The notes beneath the pieces were generated by a model, which was given only the letters and a program-made list of their open reading frames with translations, was not told where the DNA came from and did no database searches. 64,000 nt of DNA from Eretmocerus hayati (Eukaryota; Arthropoda; Insecta; Hymenoptera; Aphelinidae): NCBI GenBank assembly GCA_029851415.1, contig CM056742.1, positions 98,748,976-98,812,975 on the forward strand. Direction: 5' to 3'. Position 1 is the stretch's first letter, and each line of letters starts with the position of its first letter. Below, one piece after another: positions 22,790-33,746 of the stretch. The position numbers and the translations under genes are program-made.

Positions 22790-25207
22790 TGGGAAAATCC
22801 ACGGTGGCGCTCCGGATCGCCGTTACACGATTATCGCTGCGTTATTCACTCCAGGACGACGAAAATAAATGCCTAAATCTTTCCGGCTCTATTCGTGAAT
22901 ACCTGGAAAAATCCGTGGTGGTGATCCGGATCGCTGGCGCACGATTATCGCTGTGATTTTCACTTCAGGATGACGAAAATAGATGCCTGAATTCTTCACG
23001 GTCCTATTGGTGAATACTTGGAAAAATTCATGGCGGCGTTCCGGATCGACGGTGCACCTATATCGCTACGATTTTCACTTCAGGGCGACGAAAATAAATG
23101 CCTGAATTCTTCCGGCCCCATTGGTGTAAGCGAACAACCCCTATGCGGGAGTTGACAATTGAGAAAATTCATGGCGTTGCTGCGAATCGTCGGTGCACAA
23201 TTACCGCTGCGATTTTCACTTCAAGACGACGAAAATAGATGCCTGAATTATTCTCGGACCGATTGGTGAATACTTGGAAGAATTCGTGGTTGCGCTCCGG
23301 ATCGCCAGAGCACAATTATCGCTGCGATTTCCACTCCAGGACGACAAAAATCGATGCCTGAATTTCTTCTGACCTCATGAATGAATGTGAAGAACCCCTA
23401 TGCGGGAGCTGGAGATTGAAGAAATTCATTGCGGTGCTCCGGATGGCCGGTGCACGAATATCGCTGCGATTTTTACTTCGGGACGACGAAGATGGATGCC
23501 GGAATTTTCTTTAACCCCATTGGTGAATACTTGGAAAAATAAGTGTCGGCGCTCCGGATAGCCGTTGCACGATGGACTTCTGGACGACGAAATTAATTGC
23601 CAGAATTTTTCCAGCCGCATTGGTAAATATTTGAAAGAATTCGTGGCGGTGATCCGGATCGCCGGTGCGCGATTCTCGCTGCGATTTTCACTCCAGCAGT
23701 TTGGTAAATCCGAATCACCCCTATGCGGGAGTTGTTAATTGAAAAAATTTATGACGCTACGGATCAACGGTCCACAATTAACGCTGCGATTTTCACTCCA
23801 GGACGACGAAAACCCATGCCTGGATTTCTTTCGGCCCGAGTGGTGAATACTTGGAAGAATTCGTGTCGGCGCTTCGGATCACGTGAGCACGATTCTCGCT
23901 GCGATTTTCACTTGAGGACGACGGAAATAGATGCCTGCATTTTTCTCGGCCCCATTGGTCAATGCGAACAACCCCTATGCGGGGGTTGAGAATGAAAAGA
24001 ATCCACAGCGGCACTGAGGATAGCCGGTGCACGATCAACGCTGCGATTTTCACTTCAGGATGACGGAAACAGATGCCTGAATTTTTTGCGGCCCCATCAG
24101 GGAATGCGAAAAACCCCAAGGCGGGGTTGAGGATTGAGAGAATTCACGAGGTTGCTTCGGATCGTCGGTGTACAATCATCGCTGCTATTTCCACTCCAGG
24201 TGGACAAAAATAGATGCCTGGACTATCCTCGGACCCATTGGTGAATACTTGAAAAGAATCGTGGCGATGACCCGGACCGCCGGTGCGCGATTTTAGGAGC
24301 GATTTTCACTTCAGGGCTTGGAAAATGAATGCCTGCATTCCTTCGGCCCCACTGGTGTATACTTGAAATAATCCGTGGCGGCATTCCGGATCGCCGGTGC
24401 ACGATCACCGCTGCGATTTTCTCTTCAGCACGACGGTTATAAATGCCTGCATTTCTCCGGCCCCACTGGTGAATACTTGAAAAAATTCGTGGCGGCGCTC
24501 CGGATCGCAGGTGCACGATGATTGCTGCGATTTCCACTTCAGGACGTCGAAAATAAATGCGCGAATTTCTCCCCGGCCTCAATAGTGAGTATTTGGAAAA
24601 ATTCGTCTCGGCGCTCCGTATCGCCGGTGCACGATGATCGCTGCGTATTTCACTCCGGGACGACGAAAATAAATGCCTAAATCTTCCCGGCCCCATTGGT
24701 GGATGCGAACAACTCCTATTTGGGAGTTGAGAATTGAGAAAATTCACGGCGGTGCTCCGGATCGCCGGTGCACGATTATCGCTGCGATTTACACTTCGGG
24801 ACAACGGAAATAGATGCAGGAATTCTTCTCTGGCCCTATTTGTGAATATCTGAAGAAATTCGTCTTGGCGCTCCGGATCGCCGGTGCACGATGATCGCTG
24901 CGTTTCTCACTCCAGGATGACGAAAATAAATGCCTAAATCTTTCCGGCCCCATTGGTGAATGCGAACAACCCCTATTCGGGGGTCGAGAATTGAAGAAAT
25001 TCACGGCGCACAGCGAGGAATCATAACAAAGTCTTGGTCGCTAGCAGCCATTAAAAATCATAGGCGCTAATGGCAAGGAATTCGACTCGATAACTTGTTG
25101 TGCGGCGGTGCTCCAGATCGCCGGTGCACGATTGCCGCTGCGATTCTCACTCCAGGACGATGAAAACAGATGCCTGCATTATTCTCGGCCCCATTGGTGA
25201 ATACCTA
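22790..25207. repeat. Tandem satellite, ~115- and ~142-bp monomers, about 19 copies
   Basis: Each monomer contains GGATCGCCGGTGCACGAT, CGCTGCGATTTTCACTTCAG, GACGACGAAAATA and CCATTGGTGAATAC in order. Marker spacings fall into two classes, about 112-119 and 137-143 bases. They differ by a ~27-base module (CAACCCCTATGCGGGAGTTG) that replaces the short linker. Two units are shorter (98 and 104). The last monomer is split by about 85 foreign bases (25014-25100). Long minus-strand frames such as 24223-24804 are repeats of one 38-39-residue pattern and are probably not genes. Confidence 0.92.
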
Positions 25208-26200
25208 TGGTGAAGCTGAGAGGAGGAGATGCCAATCGCGCACAAGATGTTTCCCAAACACAGCGTGCACAAGCTCGAAATCCCTGGAACAGAGAGATGA
25301 ATTGCTCGCGCACGCGAAGGATCCCTGTATCCGCGTACGCTAATCAGCGCGATGCCGGATAGATTCTCGCGCGCGCGGGGTTTAGCCTCACGTACGCGAA
25401 ATCAAACAGCAGAAGATGCTGGCGGTGCACGCGCGATATCTTGGCCGTAGGATACGCGAGTCTCGAATTGCCCGCGCACGCGAGTCGGTTATTCAGCTGA
25501 AATATCCACATGAAAACGAGATTTCACGACCAAAGAAATGAATCCGCGGACCCGAACCAGACTCGCCACCACACGAAATCACTATGTCGGCTCCAACGTC
25601 AACACACAAGCATGGGATGCTCACGTGTTCACGGCAATGCCAACACGCTGTAGCCTGCTCGCGAGGCGTCTCATAACGAGACTCGAACTCAATTTATCAA
25701 CTTCCGAAGATCATTATTGCACAACGAAAATTTCGAGGATTGCCCTTATCACGGCAAGCGATCAAGTCATGATCGTATACACTGAACACCTTAGAAAACA
25801 ACATCGAAAGCACTGCGTGGTTGCTCCACCACGAAGGATCCGGTAAAAGTGCATAACGCCGTGGCCACCACGCCGCCAACACTGCCCATGCAGCTATACG
25901 AATGAGTTACTCTTGAGGGGTAATCGAGTCTGAGAACACGGCACTACTAACCTGCATTACAACAATAGCAGGAAACACGAATATTCGGTGTAATGACATA
26001 CTTTTCCTGAGATTTACAAGAACCACGAATATTCACATGAATTTGAAATGGACGAATGGAATTCACGATTTCTTCGATACCCTCTGGTTACAGTATGTAA
26101 ACGCCTTCTGTAGAAGATTGCATATATGTATACATCCCATAAAAATAGTTATGGCAGTCCAATTTATCAATATTTATGATGTTATCCGTGACATTCCGCT
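25208..26200. other. No recognisable gene; CG-rich words
   Basis: The part 25230-25500 is rich in GCGCACGCGA/GCGTACGCGA words at irregular spacing, similar in flavour to the internal repeats of the palindrome at 51.7-52.5 kb. A 102-codon frame at 25538-25846 has no known motif. The rest is AT-rich unique sequence leading to the terminus of the old palindromic element at 26201. Confidence 0.5.
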
Positions 26201-26214
26201 ACCCTACTGAGAAT

Positions 26215-26535
26215 TTAGACATACGATCGTGCACACGATCGTACGCTCTAGTTCCAAGGACGATCCAGTCATAATCGTGTGACGATTGTTAGCAAGATGA
26301 TGTGACCATTCTTAGCACGATCGTATATACGATGTCGCATATGATCGCACCTACTATCGCGCATGCGATCGGACATGCGATCGCGATGAGGGCTCGGGGA
26401 AACTAAATTGGATCGACACTTGGCTCGTCACATGATATCGTGCATGCTATCGTGCACACTATTGTGCATACGATCGAGCGAACGATCGAGATGATGATTG
26501 CGCATAGAATGGGATCACATGGGATGGTAGTATTC
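26215..26535 (+). repeat. CGATCG-rich array, left fragment
   Basis: GATCG/CGATC words occur every 10-16 bases, often as paired palindromes such as CGATCGTGCACACGATCG, embedded in a longer unit that includes GATCGACACTTGGCTCGTCACATGA. The same unit resumes in the same orientation at 31496, beyond the DIRS element, which shows that this array was interrupted. Confidence 0.85.
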
Positions 26536-26736
26536 CCTCAGCTGCTCGCCAGATGACACAACGGTTCTTTTTAGAGACAGAAAAAAGGAAAGAGGGCGTG
26601 GTGATAGCTACTCCACGCGGTCCGTCTCTATCTCCTCATTAATTTTGAGTTGAGAAGATGTCAATTGTTGAATTATACAGGGCGGGTGCATGTTGAATTA
26701 GAAGAATACTCATTCATGATATGAGTCAAAAGGGTC

Positions 26737-26851
26737 GGGTTATAATCTCTTCGAGCGAAGTTCTCGTATGATTACGATCGAACTTCACTTACCTAGGTAA
26801 GTTCGTTTGATCTCCAATTATACTTAGAACTTCGCTCTCAAGATTATAACT
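26737..26851. repeat. Imperfect palindrome centred on TACCTAGGTA
   Basis: Two ~55-base arms (GGTTATAATCT..GAGCGAAGTTCT and the complement) meet at the perfect palindrome TACCTAGGTA. It lies downstream of the recombinase gene, within the presumed 3' terminal region of the DIRS element, and could be part of its terminal or internal complementary structure. Confidence 0.75.
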
Positions 26852-27022
26852 TTACATACGTAGTTCTCCAGAGTGCTTCGATAATTTGCAGCTTCGATCT
26901 CACGGTATAATTGAGTCAAGGAGTAATCTCAATTCCATTAGAGCACTGTAACTTTATTTAAAAATAATAAAACTTGGCAGAGTTCCAGAAGACTGAATTA
27001 AACTTAGAACTAATGGGTACAT

Positions 27023-27982
27023 TTATTTTAATAGCAACGTGACAGAAAAGTTGTCGTTACAATTTGTCAACAAAGGTCTGTGATAAAACCTCTCAAAGGT
27101 TTTCGAAGTCTTTGACCATCCAGCTGTTTTTCTTATCACATCAAAATCTAAACCTCTACTCAGTGCTGCCGAGGTAGCTGCGTGTCTCGTAGAATGGCTT
27201 GAAAAGATCTGGGTATTTATTCCAGCTTCTGAGAGTGTACATTTTACCCAGCGACTCACAGATTGAGAAGTAACTGATTTGAATGGCTTTTTCAACCCAA
27301 GCAAAAGAAAATCTTGATTCTGTCTTATTTCTCTTGTCCTAGAGAGATAACTTTTTAGGCATGAAAAAACACACACATGAGGACGATCCGAAAATTCTGG
27401 TAACACAAAAAAGGGGTGTTCAGAGCCAGGTCTAGATGTTTTGATTATATCTGATATTGAAATCTGACATTCTACACCTTTGAAAATTATATTTTCAACC
27501 CTAATTTTGGACAATGTTTGAGCTCGATGAGCCGTGGCTAGTGCCAACAAGGTAACTAGCTTATAGGACAATTTCTTCAGTGACAAGGTGTGATTTGAAC
27601 CCAAGGATTCTATGTAATCTAGTACTACGTCTACATCCCACGTAACCATGTATTTGGGGTTCGGAGGTCTTAACTTAAAACAACCTTTTAAGAAACGTTT
27701 TACCAGCTCATTCTCGCCTATCTTGTTTGAACTTATAAGAGAAATTGCTGACCTTTCGGTGTTTAGAGTGCCATATGAGGCACCCTCTTTGAAACGAAAA
27801 GTTAAGAATCTCACCAATTCAGTTGCTGTTATCATATAAGGGTCAAGCTTACAAGATATACAATATTCAAGCCATTTACGAAGAGCTGATTTGTACTGTT
27901 TAGAGGTCGCTTTACTAAGAGACGCTAAAACAATTTCCATAGACTCTTCTGGAATATTTCTTCTTAAGAAAGCCTCCCGCAC
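27023..27982 (-). CDS. DIRS tyrosine recombinase (integrase)
   Basis: This enzyme would integrate the circular DIRS cDNA by strand exchange, acting in the nucleus. The 319-residue frame is intact. The N-terminal half is a core-binding helical domain (LSKATSKQYKSALRKWLEYC). The catalytic half carries Arg153 in ATAHRAQTL, His263 and Arg266 in SSHSTRHAATS, the GW of KTAGWS (288-289) and the nucleophile Tyr300 in FERFYHRP. This is the full R-H-R-Y set of the phage-integrase family with the wording typical of DIRS elements. Its start overlaps the end of the RT-RNase H frame by 19 bases in a different frame, as usual in compact retroelements. Length is normal for the family. Confidence 0.92.
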   Translation of the reverse strand: MREAFLRRNIPEESMEIVLASLSKATSKQYKSALRKWLEYCISCKLDPYMITATELVRFLTFRFKEGASYGTLNTERSAISLISSNKIGENELVKRFLKGCFKLRPPNPKYMVTWDVDVVLDYIESLGSNHTLSLKKLSYKLVTLLALATAHRAQTLSKIRVENIIFKGVECQISISDIIKTSRPGSEHPFFVLPEFSDRPHVCVFSCLKSYLSRTREIRQNQDFLLLGLKKPFKSVTSQSVSRWVKCTLSEAGINTQIFSSHSTRHAATSAALSRGLDFDVIRKTAGWSKTSKTFERFYHRPLLTNCNDNFSVTLLLK

Positions 27983-29834
27983 ACACGAGCTGCTATCAGG
28001 CGTAGGTATGCAGCTCTGGGATGTTTTGTTCTACACAAAGAAATCAGAAGAGATGGATTAGGTTCAAAAATAAGGGTCTCTCCGATTACCAACTTGGCAA
28101 ATAGTGGGTACCAGGCCTGATTGTACCACTCTGGCACAACCAGTATACCCTCAGCTTTGTCTGCCACAATTTTTTGCAACACTCTTAAAATGAGCAAGAA
28201 AGATGGAAAAGCATAGAAAAACATAGAATTCCAAGGTACGGTAAATGCATCTATTCCCATCGCATGTGGGTCAGGCAACCATGGATAATATAGGGAACAT
28301 TTTTTGTTGTTTCTTGATGCAAATATGTCAATTTCTGGTTTACCGAAAAATTCTACAATCTTGTTGAAGGCATAATTTGACGATTCCCATTCTGCATCTG
28401 GGTTCAGCAGCCTTGACAATCTATCTGCTTCGCAATTTTCACGAGAGGGGATATATGATGCTCTAAGCCAGACATTCTTTGATCCTGCCCATTGCCAGAT
28501 TAACCGAGCTGATTTGTTGTATTGTTCGAATTTTACACCTCCCATGCGATTTACATAAGCTATAGCTGTTGTATTGTCGATTCTCAACAGTAAATTACAG
28601 TTCGACACTTCAGGGGCTAATTCCAAAAGGGCTAGTCTTACAGCCATCAGCTCTTCGAAGTTCATATGGCATTCAAATTCACTTTCAGACCAAACACCAC
28701 TGATGGATTTCACCCCATCTGTGGCCCCCCATCCGAAATCCGAAGCATCAGTATAGATTTCCATTTTAAAAGGCAGAATTCTGAACTTTTTGGAACCATG
28801 AGGAATGTGATCAATCCACCATTTCAACTCAGCTTTTACTTGCTCTGATGAAGTCATGATGCTGTTGTAATTTCCTTCAGAATTCTCTAATGCCAGAAGT
28901 TTAGATCTTTCCAAGATTTTTGTATATAGCCAACCATATTCAATCGCTGGGCATGCTGCTACCAGCTTCCCAATTATGTGAGCAAACTCTTGAATTTTGC
29001 AGTGAGATTTTAGAGGAACACTTTCAAAGAACTAAGGAGCTGCTCTATTTTGCTCTGGGTCAAGCGAAGAGTTCCTTCGATTGAGTTTATCATGAAACCT
29101 AAGTACTTACAAACTGTTGATGGTTCCGACATAGACTTTGTGTAATTGATCACAAACCCCAAATTCTCCAAGAACTCTATAACAATTCTACTGATTTTAT
29201 AGCAAGTCTTTGCATCCTGAGCAATTATAAGGAGATCATCAAGATAGATCACAATCCTAAATCTCATCTTTCGAAGGTGTCGAATCACTGGTTTCATTAG
29301 TTTTGTGAATATATAAGGACTCTGAGAGAGTCCAAAAGGTAAACACACAAATTTATAGATTTTAGAATTAAAGATGAAACAAAGATACTTTTGATGGCTA
29401 CGAGCTATTGGGATCAGAAAATATGCATCTTGTAAGTCAATGGTCACCATGAAGTCACCCGAAGAAATCAATTTTGTTGCAACATTGAGATCTTCTAGTT
29501 TGAAATGCGACTTCCTGACAAAATTGTTTAAGATTTTGAGATTCAAGATAAATCTATATGTGCCATCAGGTTTTGGAACTGAAAAATATGTAGAATAGAA
29601 TTGTTCTTGTTGTCTTTCACATTCTACTATAGCTCCTTTATCAAGTAGTAGTTCAATAGCATTCGACAATTCTTGTGAGCTACTAGCCTTGTCATGGTAG
29701 AAATTCTGGACAGGCGTCCTTATGAAGGGAATGCGATATCCTTTGACAATCTCCAATATAAAAGCCTCATCAGTCAACTTTTGCCAGGCCTCATAGAAGT
29801 TACGTAATCTATCTGCAATGATACTTACATTCAC
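27964..29834 (-). pseudogene. DIRS reverse transcriptase-RNase H polyprotein, one frameshift
   Basis: This ORF copies element RNA into DNA. The upstream part (29834-29010) has the RT motifs TIDLQDAY (Asp133), FVCLPFGLSQSP and YLDD (197-200). A frameshift near 29013 separates it from the rest. The region between the two frames still encodes CKIQEFAHIIGKLVAACPA, the connector expected in DIRS polymerases. The downstream part (from about 29000; open 28914-27964) has RNase H with IYTDASDFGWG (Asp56 of that frame), NFEELMAV and RIDNTTAI. It ends with the DIRS-specific block IDIFASRNNKKC..YPWLPDP..AFTVPW and a VVPEW..WYP block. The apparent GTG start overlaps the gag stop codon, so translation probably needs frameshifting or reinitiation. 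Confidence 0.9.
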
Positions 29835-30690
29835 TGGTCCTTCTGTTTACCTTGAGGTTTGGACTTCTGATGATCCTGAGCTTTTCTGGAGCCCTGATAG
29901 TTTTTTCGAAACCGAATTGTTCTTCGGCGAAAACCTTGGGGAAAATCCTGGTTGTTCCCAGATTTTTCTTTATTTTGCTGAGAAGATGAGCTTGCCCGAG
30001 TCTCCTGGGGCTTCTTTGACGCAGAATTGGTAACATCTTTCAGCAACTTATCAGCATCTCTCAGCTCTTTTATACGCATAGGTAAGTCTTTGCCGTAAAG
30101 AGTCGTGTCTGGTTTAGCAGTTCTCAAGAGATCTTGCACTCGCTTGTTGAATTTGGGGTTGATGTTGGCTTTGCGAGATTCTGATTCTCTGTACTGAATC
30201 TCTGCCAAATAATTGCCAATGTCAGCGATTCTTTCTGAGAATAAGTCAAAATCCAATTCTTGTTGCTCGTCGTCATCATCAGGAATGTCAATCAATGTGA
30301 GTAGATTTGCCACCGCTGTCAGGGCTTGACTCACAATCTTTTGTTTGTCATACCGGTGATTATCCTTGGTAGGTATCCTTTTCGAGCATTTACTGGCTAT
30401 TTCGTTGTTGAGCTTGGGAGCAACAAACTCTTCCGGGACGGAATATTTTTCTTCCAGCTTATCCCATTCCTTTTTAGCTAGCCCTTGAGTAGCAACTGAC
30501 TGGAATTGCTCGATCAAGGCTGGCAGAATTTCTACTTTTTCAGCCTTAGAAGCATTCGGGGCTTCACCCAAAAATGCTCGCAGCCTCGCGCTGAGCGGTT
30601 TGGCCGGCTGAGCCGAGTCATCTTTTTCTGGTCCTTTTGCCGTGCTTTCTGTGGCATGAGTTTTTGCCGGAGCCACGATGGATTTGGAAT
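29831..30690 (-). CDS. DIRS gag-like ORF, main exon
   Basis: This frame is a likely capsid/nucleocapsid-type protein of the DIRS element. It has an acidic stretch (DIPDDDDEQQELDFDLF), a helical middle region and a basic, Gln/Ser/Lys-rich tail (RRRTIRFRKNYQGSRKAQ) suited to RNA binding. It sits directly upstream of RT and stops at 29831-29833, overlapping the RT start region. The first in-frame ATG is not at its upstream end: the frame enters from a TTG context at 30697, next to TTTTGGCAG, which looks like a splice acceptor (AG at 30692-30691). I therefore start it at 30690 as a second exon joined to 31425-31209. No zinc knuckle is visible. Confidence 0.75.
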
Positions 30691-31208
30691 CTGCCAAAAT
30701 TCATTGGTGTAAGGAACAGAATATGACTACTCGACAGAAAACTCACAATTTGGCACATTATATAGTTAGCAGTCTCTGTTTTAGCCTTGTCCACTATACG
30801 CAAGTATAGCGTGGTGGTCCGTGCGCATGCATCGAGAGCCACAAGGCGGAGACGCTCTGCCTGAACGGTACCAGGATTCTAAGAATTTGAGCGATAAGCA
30901 AGCGCGGCGCGCAAGCAGAATTGGCGCGCGCGTCCGATGCAAGTCTCAACTTGTTCGATTCGTGCGTTTGCGATCGATCGAACAACGAGCTTGCGACGCT
31001 AAAAGGTGGGCAATATTTGAGGCTCTGTTCACTTTGATGTTCATACGGAGGGCTGGAAAGATGTCCGGCTTGCTTTGTCGAAAGGCAGAAACGGAATTCT
31101 CGACCCTTACTTATATATATAGGTCCCGAGCGCATGCAGCGGGAGCCAGCCGAGACTTGCCTCCCCGAAGAATACACGAGTAAACGATCTGTGAATAAAG
31201 TCAACTAC
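30691..31208 (-). other. Candidate 518-bp intron, or inserted LTR-like sequence
   Basis: On the minus strand the segment starts GTAGTT and ends TTTTGGCAG, so it fits a GT-AG intron between the two gag exons. On the plus strand the same segment has TATATATAGG (about 31109), a GC-rich stretch and AATAAAGTC near the right edge (about 31194), which is the layout of an LTR promoter and polyadenylation region. Two related GC-rich blocks containing GCGCATGCA occur at 30825 and 31130. The two readings cannot be separated from one copy. Confidence 0.45.
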
Positions 31209-31425
31209 CTTCAAATCCAATAAGATCCAATTCTTCGCCGTCTGATTGATCCGTGGATAAATCTTCGTGCGCAGAATTATGCTGCTCCGAGTCGTCGTCC
31301 GAGAAATCGCCGGCTCCTAACTCGTCGCGGTCTTTCTCCAACGACTCGAGCTTTTGATCAATCTGCCGCTTTTCTTTAAGCAGCCTTTCGTATTCACTGC
31401 CATCTTCGCGTTTCCTTTTCACCAT
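31209..31425 (-). CDS. Candidate first exon of the DIRS gag-like ORF
   Basis: The frame begins MVKRKREDGSEYERLLKEKR, a basic start followed by a predicted coiled coil rich in Lys/Glu. It then has an acidic Ser/Asp segment (DFSDDDSEQHNSAHEDLSTD) and would terminate shortly after GFEGS. A GT follows codon position one at 31208-31207 (GAAG then GTAGTT). Joining to the acceptor at 30691 keeps the frame and replaces the last Gly by Asp. The composition is continuous with the gag-like exon. Alternatives are an independent small ORF of the element, or an ORF interrupted by an inserted LTR rather than an intron. Confidence 0.55.
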
Positions 31426-31495
31426 GGCGAAAATTTAGTTCACTTCCACTTGTAATTTAAATATTTATTACACGGTACACGTTGTTCACATGGAT

Positions 31496-31790
31496 GGGAT
31501 CGACACCTGCCTTGTCACATGAGTTCGTGTATACGATCATGCATATGATCGAGCGAATGGTCGTGATGACGATCGCGCATACGATTGTATATCCGATCGT
31601 GGCAAGGAGGCTCGAAAAAACCAGGTTGGATCAACACCTGGCTTGTCACATGAGATTGAGCTCCCGATCATGCACACGATCGCGCATACAATCGTACATG
31701 CGATCGTGGCAAGAATGTCCGGGAGAACTAGATCGGATCAACACTCGGCCTAGCATACGATCGAGCAAGGGATCTCACATACGATGCTGC
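31496..31790 (+). repeat. CGATCG-rich array, second fragment
   Basis: This holds about two and a half units of roughly 124 bases, each starting GGATCRACACCTGGCTTGTC and continuing with CGATC words spaced 10-14 bases apart, then GTGGCAAGGAGGCTCG. It continues the array cut at 26535 by the DIRS insertion. Confidence 0.88.
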
Positions 31791-32189
31791 GTCTGATGAA
31801 TTTTGGAGAGAAATCGCAGTTCCGCAGATAGAGGAAAGAATCAGGAAAACAAATACGACCACATATACCTCGATTGCTTAGGCATCGTCATTTCCCCACT
31901 CGTCATAGTGTGACTCCATGCGCAAGGTGACCAAATCATGATATAGTCGAGCTAGTTGACGAATTGGTGAAATTTCATGTATCGTCCACGCAACTGAGAT
32001 CTTCATTCGTACATATGGCAATCGAACCTCATGTCATCTCTTCATGGTTATCTCTTCAGTGTGAATTTCATGGGTATCATCTCCATGATCGATGAACCCA
32101 TCCAATTCACACCGAGGAAGCTCATACGGATGTATCGATAAGGCCACGATTGATTGATTCATCCTTAAAACTGAGAGAAATGGAGAGAT

Positions 32190-33080
32190 ATGGTATTCAC
32201 ACTGTCAACCATCGAGTACATCGTATGGATAATCTCATTACATTTGTCTGAATTTCCATCATCATTCATTGGCCAATACTTATACAAAAACCAGACTATC
32301 TCATCACTCTACATTTCCATCATTCCACCTCTTACATTCATTCATCGCATTCACAAACCCCACATCAATACACATCACATCATAAGCTAATGATCGCCTA
32401 TTTGGAGATGAGTTCACAACGCAGGATATGCATACTCATTCGTCTCTAAGTAGGAGCGTGAGGTCATCATCCATTTCACACTTTTAACCATCAAGCACAT
32501 CTCATGAATAATCTCATTTGATTTGCCCACATCTTCATCATCTCATCACTCATAATTCATTCGCCAATACACATTTGAATACTACACTCTCTCATCCCAT
32601 CACTCTTTATTTTCATCATCCCACCACTCTCATCGCATTCATCAATCTCACATGAATACACATCACAACTTAAGCCAATGATCGCCTCAGAACCGAGTTA
32701 ACCACACGGGATCTGAGTACAAAGTCGTCTCCAAGTGGGAGTATGAGGCAACCGTTCATTTGACTTCCTCAACCATCAAGCACGTCTCATCAATAATCTA
32801 TCCCAATTGCCCACATTCCCATCAAGTATCTTTCATTAGCCAACACACATTCAAACACTCCATTATCTCATCCCATCACTCTACACTCTCATTATCCCAC
32901 CACTCACATTCATCCATCGCATTCACCAACCTCACATCAATACAAATCACATCATAAGCCAATGATCGCTTACCCAGCGACGATTTTACAACGCGGGATC
33001 TGCGTACAAATTCGTGATCAAGTAGGAGGGTGGGACGATCATCCATTCCACACCTTCAACCATCAAGCACATATCATTAA
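32190..33080 (+). repeat. ~285-bp tandem units of the palindrome's left arm
   Basis: Three units share TCATCCCATCACTCTACAT, CCACCACTC(A)CATTCATTCATCGCATTC and CACATCATAAGCCAATGATCGC. The last marker occurs at 32385, 32672 and 32956. The AT-rich text gives short meaningless open frames. A fourth unit in the same orientation is found at 37670-37870, beyond the hAT-like insertion. Confidence 0.88.
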
Positions 33081-33746
33081 CCTTTGCCGACTGGTGTCCA
33101 CATATGTGAACACATGTTTGAGTCGGATGTGTGGGCTGAGTTTTGAAGATTCACTCAAAGTTCTTGGGCAATTCCGTGCAAATAAACCACATCGGAAGAT
33201 CTCTTCTCTAAAGTGAGCTGGGAATCATCCTCACTACTTGTGGATGAGGTTTAAAAATCAAATTGGAACGTCGTCATGTATTTCTGAGGCAAGAGAAACA
33301 ATTGCGATAAGAACGGTCACGAGAAGTGAAAGCATACAAAACGGTTGTGCGTGTTAACTCTTTCCGTATACATTAGGGTGGTCCTTATTTCCCAAGTTTC
33401 ACAGATCCTTTCTCCCCCCCCCTCTGGATACCTTCTTTGAGCCGAAAAAACATGGGGAAAATTTTCCCCGAGCCCCTAGAGAGTGATTTAATAGTGCCTC
33501 AAAGAGCATCTTGCTTTGAAATTCAAGTAAAAAATAACGTTTTTTGTGATTTTTCTGTCCCTATGTTCGAGCTCTTGAAACTTAGTGTTTCTTCGCGAAT
33601 GTAAAAGTGGGGATACATATTCCCACGTAAAATTTGATGCTGAATCGAATTTCATCGTGACATTTGAACTAGGATGCCACCCAATACTCGTAAATTGCGT
33701 TTTCCGACGCGGTAAACATTTTTAGCGCGACTTTTTCATCTCATTC

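Larger units (their letters stand above)
26540..31486 (-). mobile_element. DIRS-type tyrosine-recombinase retrotransposon
   Basis: On the minus strand the order is gag-like ORF, RT-RNase H and tyrosine recombinase, the DIRS1 arrangement with recombinase instead of DDE integrase. The flanks on both sides are the same CGATCG array, so the boundaries are inferred to be near 26535 and 31486, where that array stops and resumes; both junctions carry CACATGG. Terminal inverted repeats and the internal complementary region expected of DIRS elements could not be resolved by eye. Apart from one frameshift the coding region is intact, which implies a fairly recent insertion. Confidence 0.85.

Noticed and set aside
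24223..24804. 193-codon minus-strand ORF
   Set aside because: It is a read-through of the 115/142-bp satellite; the peptide repeats with the monomer and changes frame where monomer length changes.
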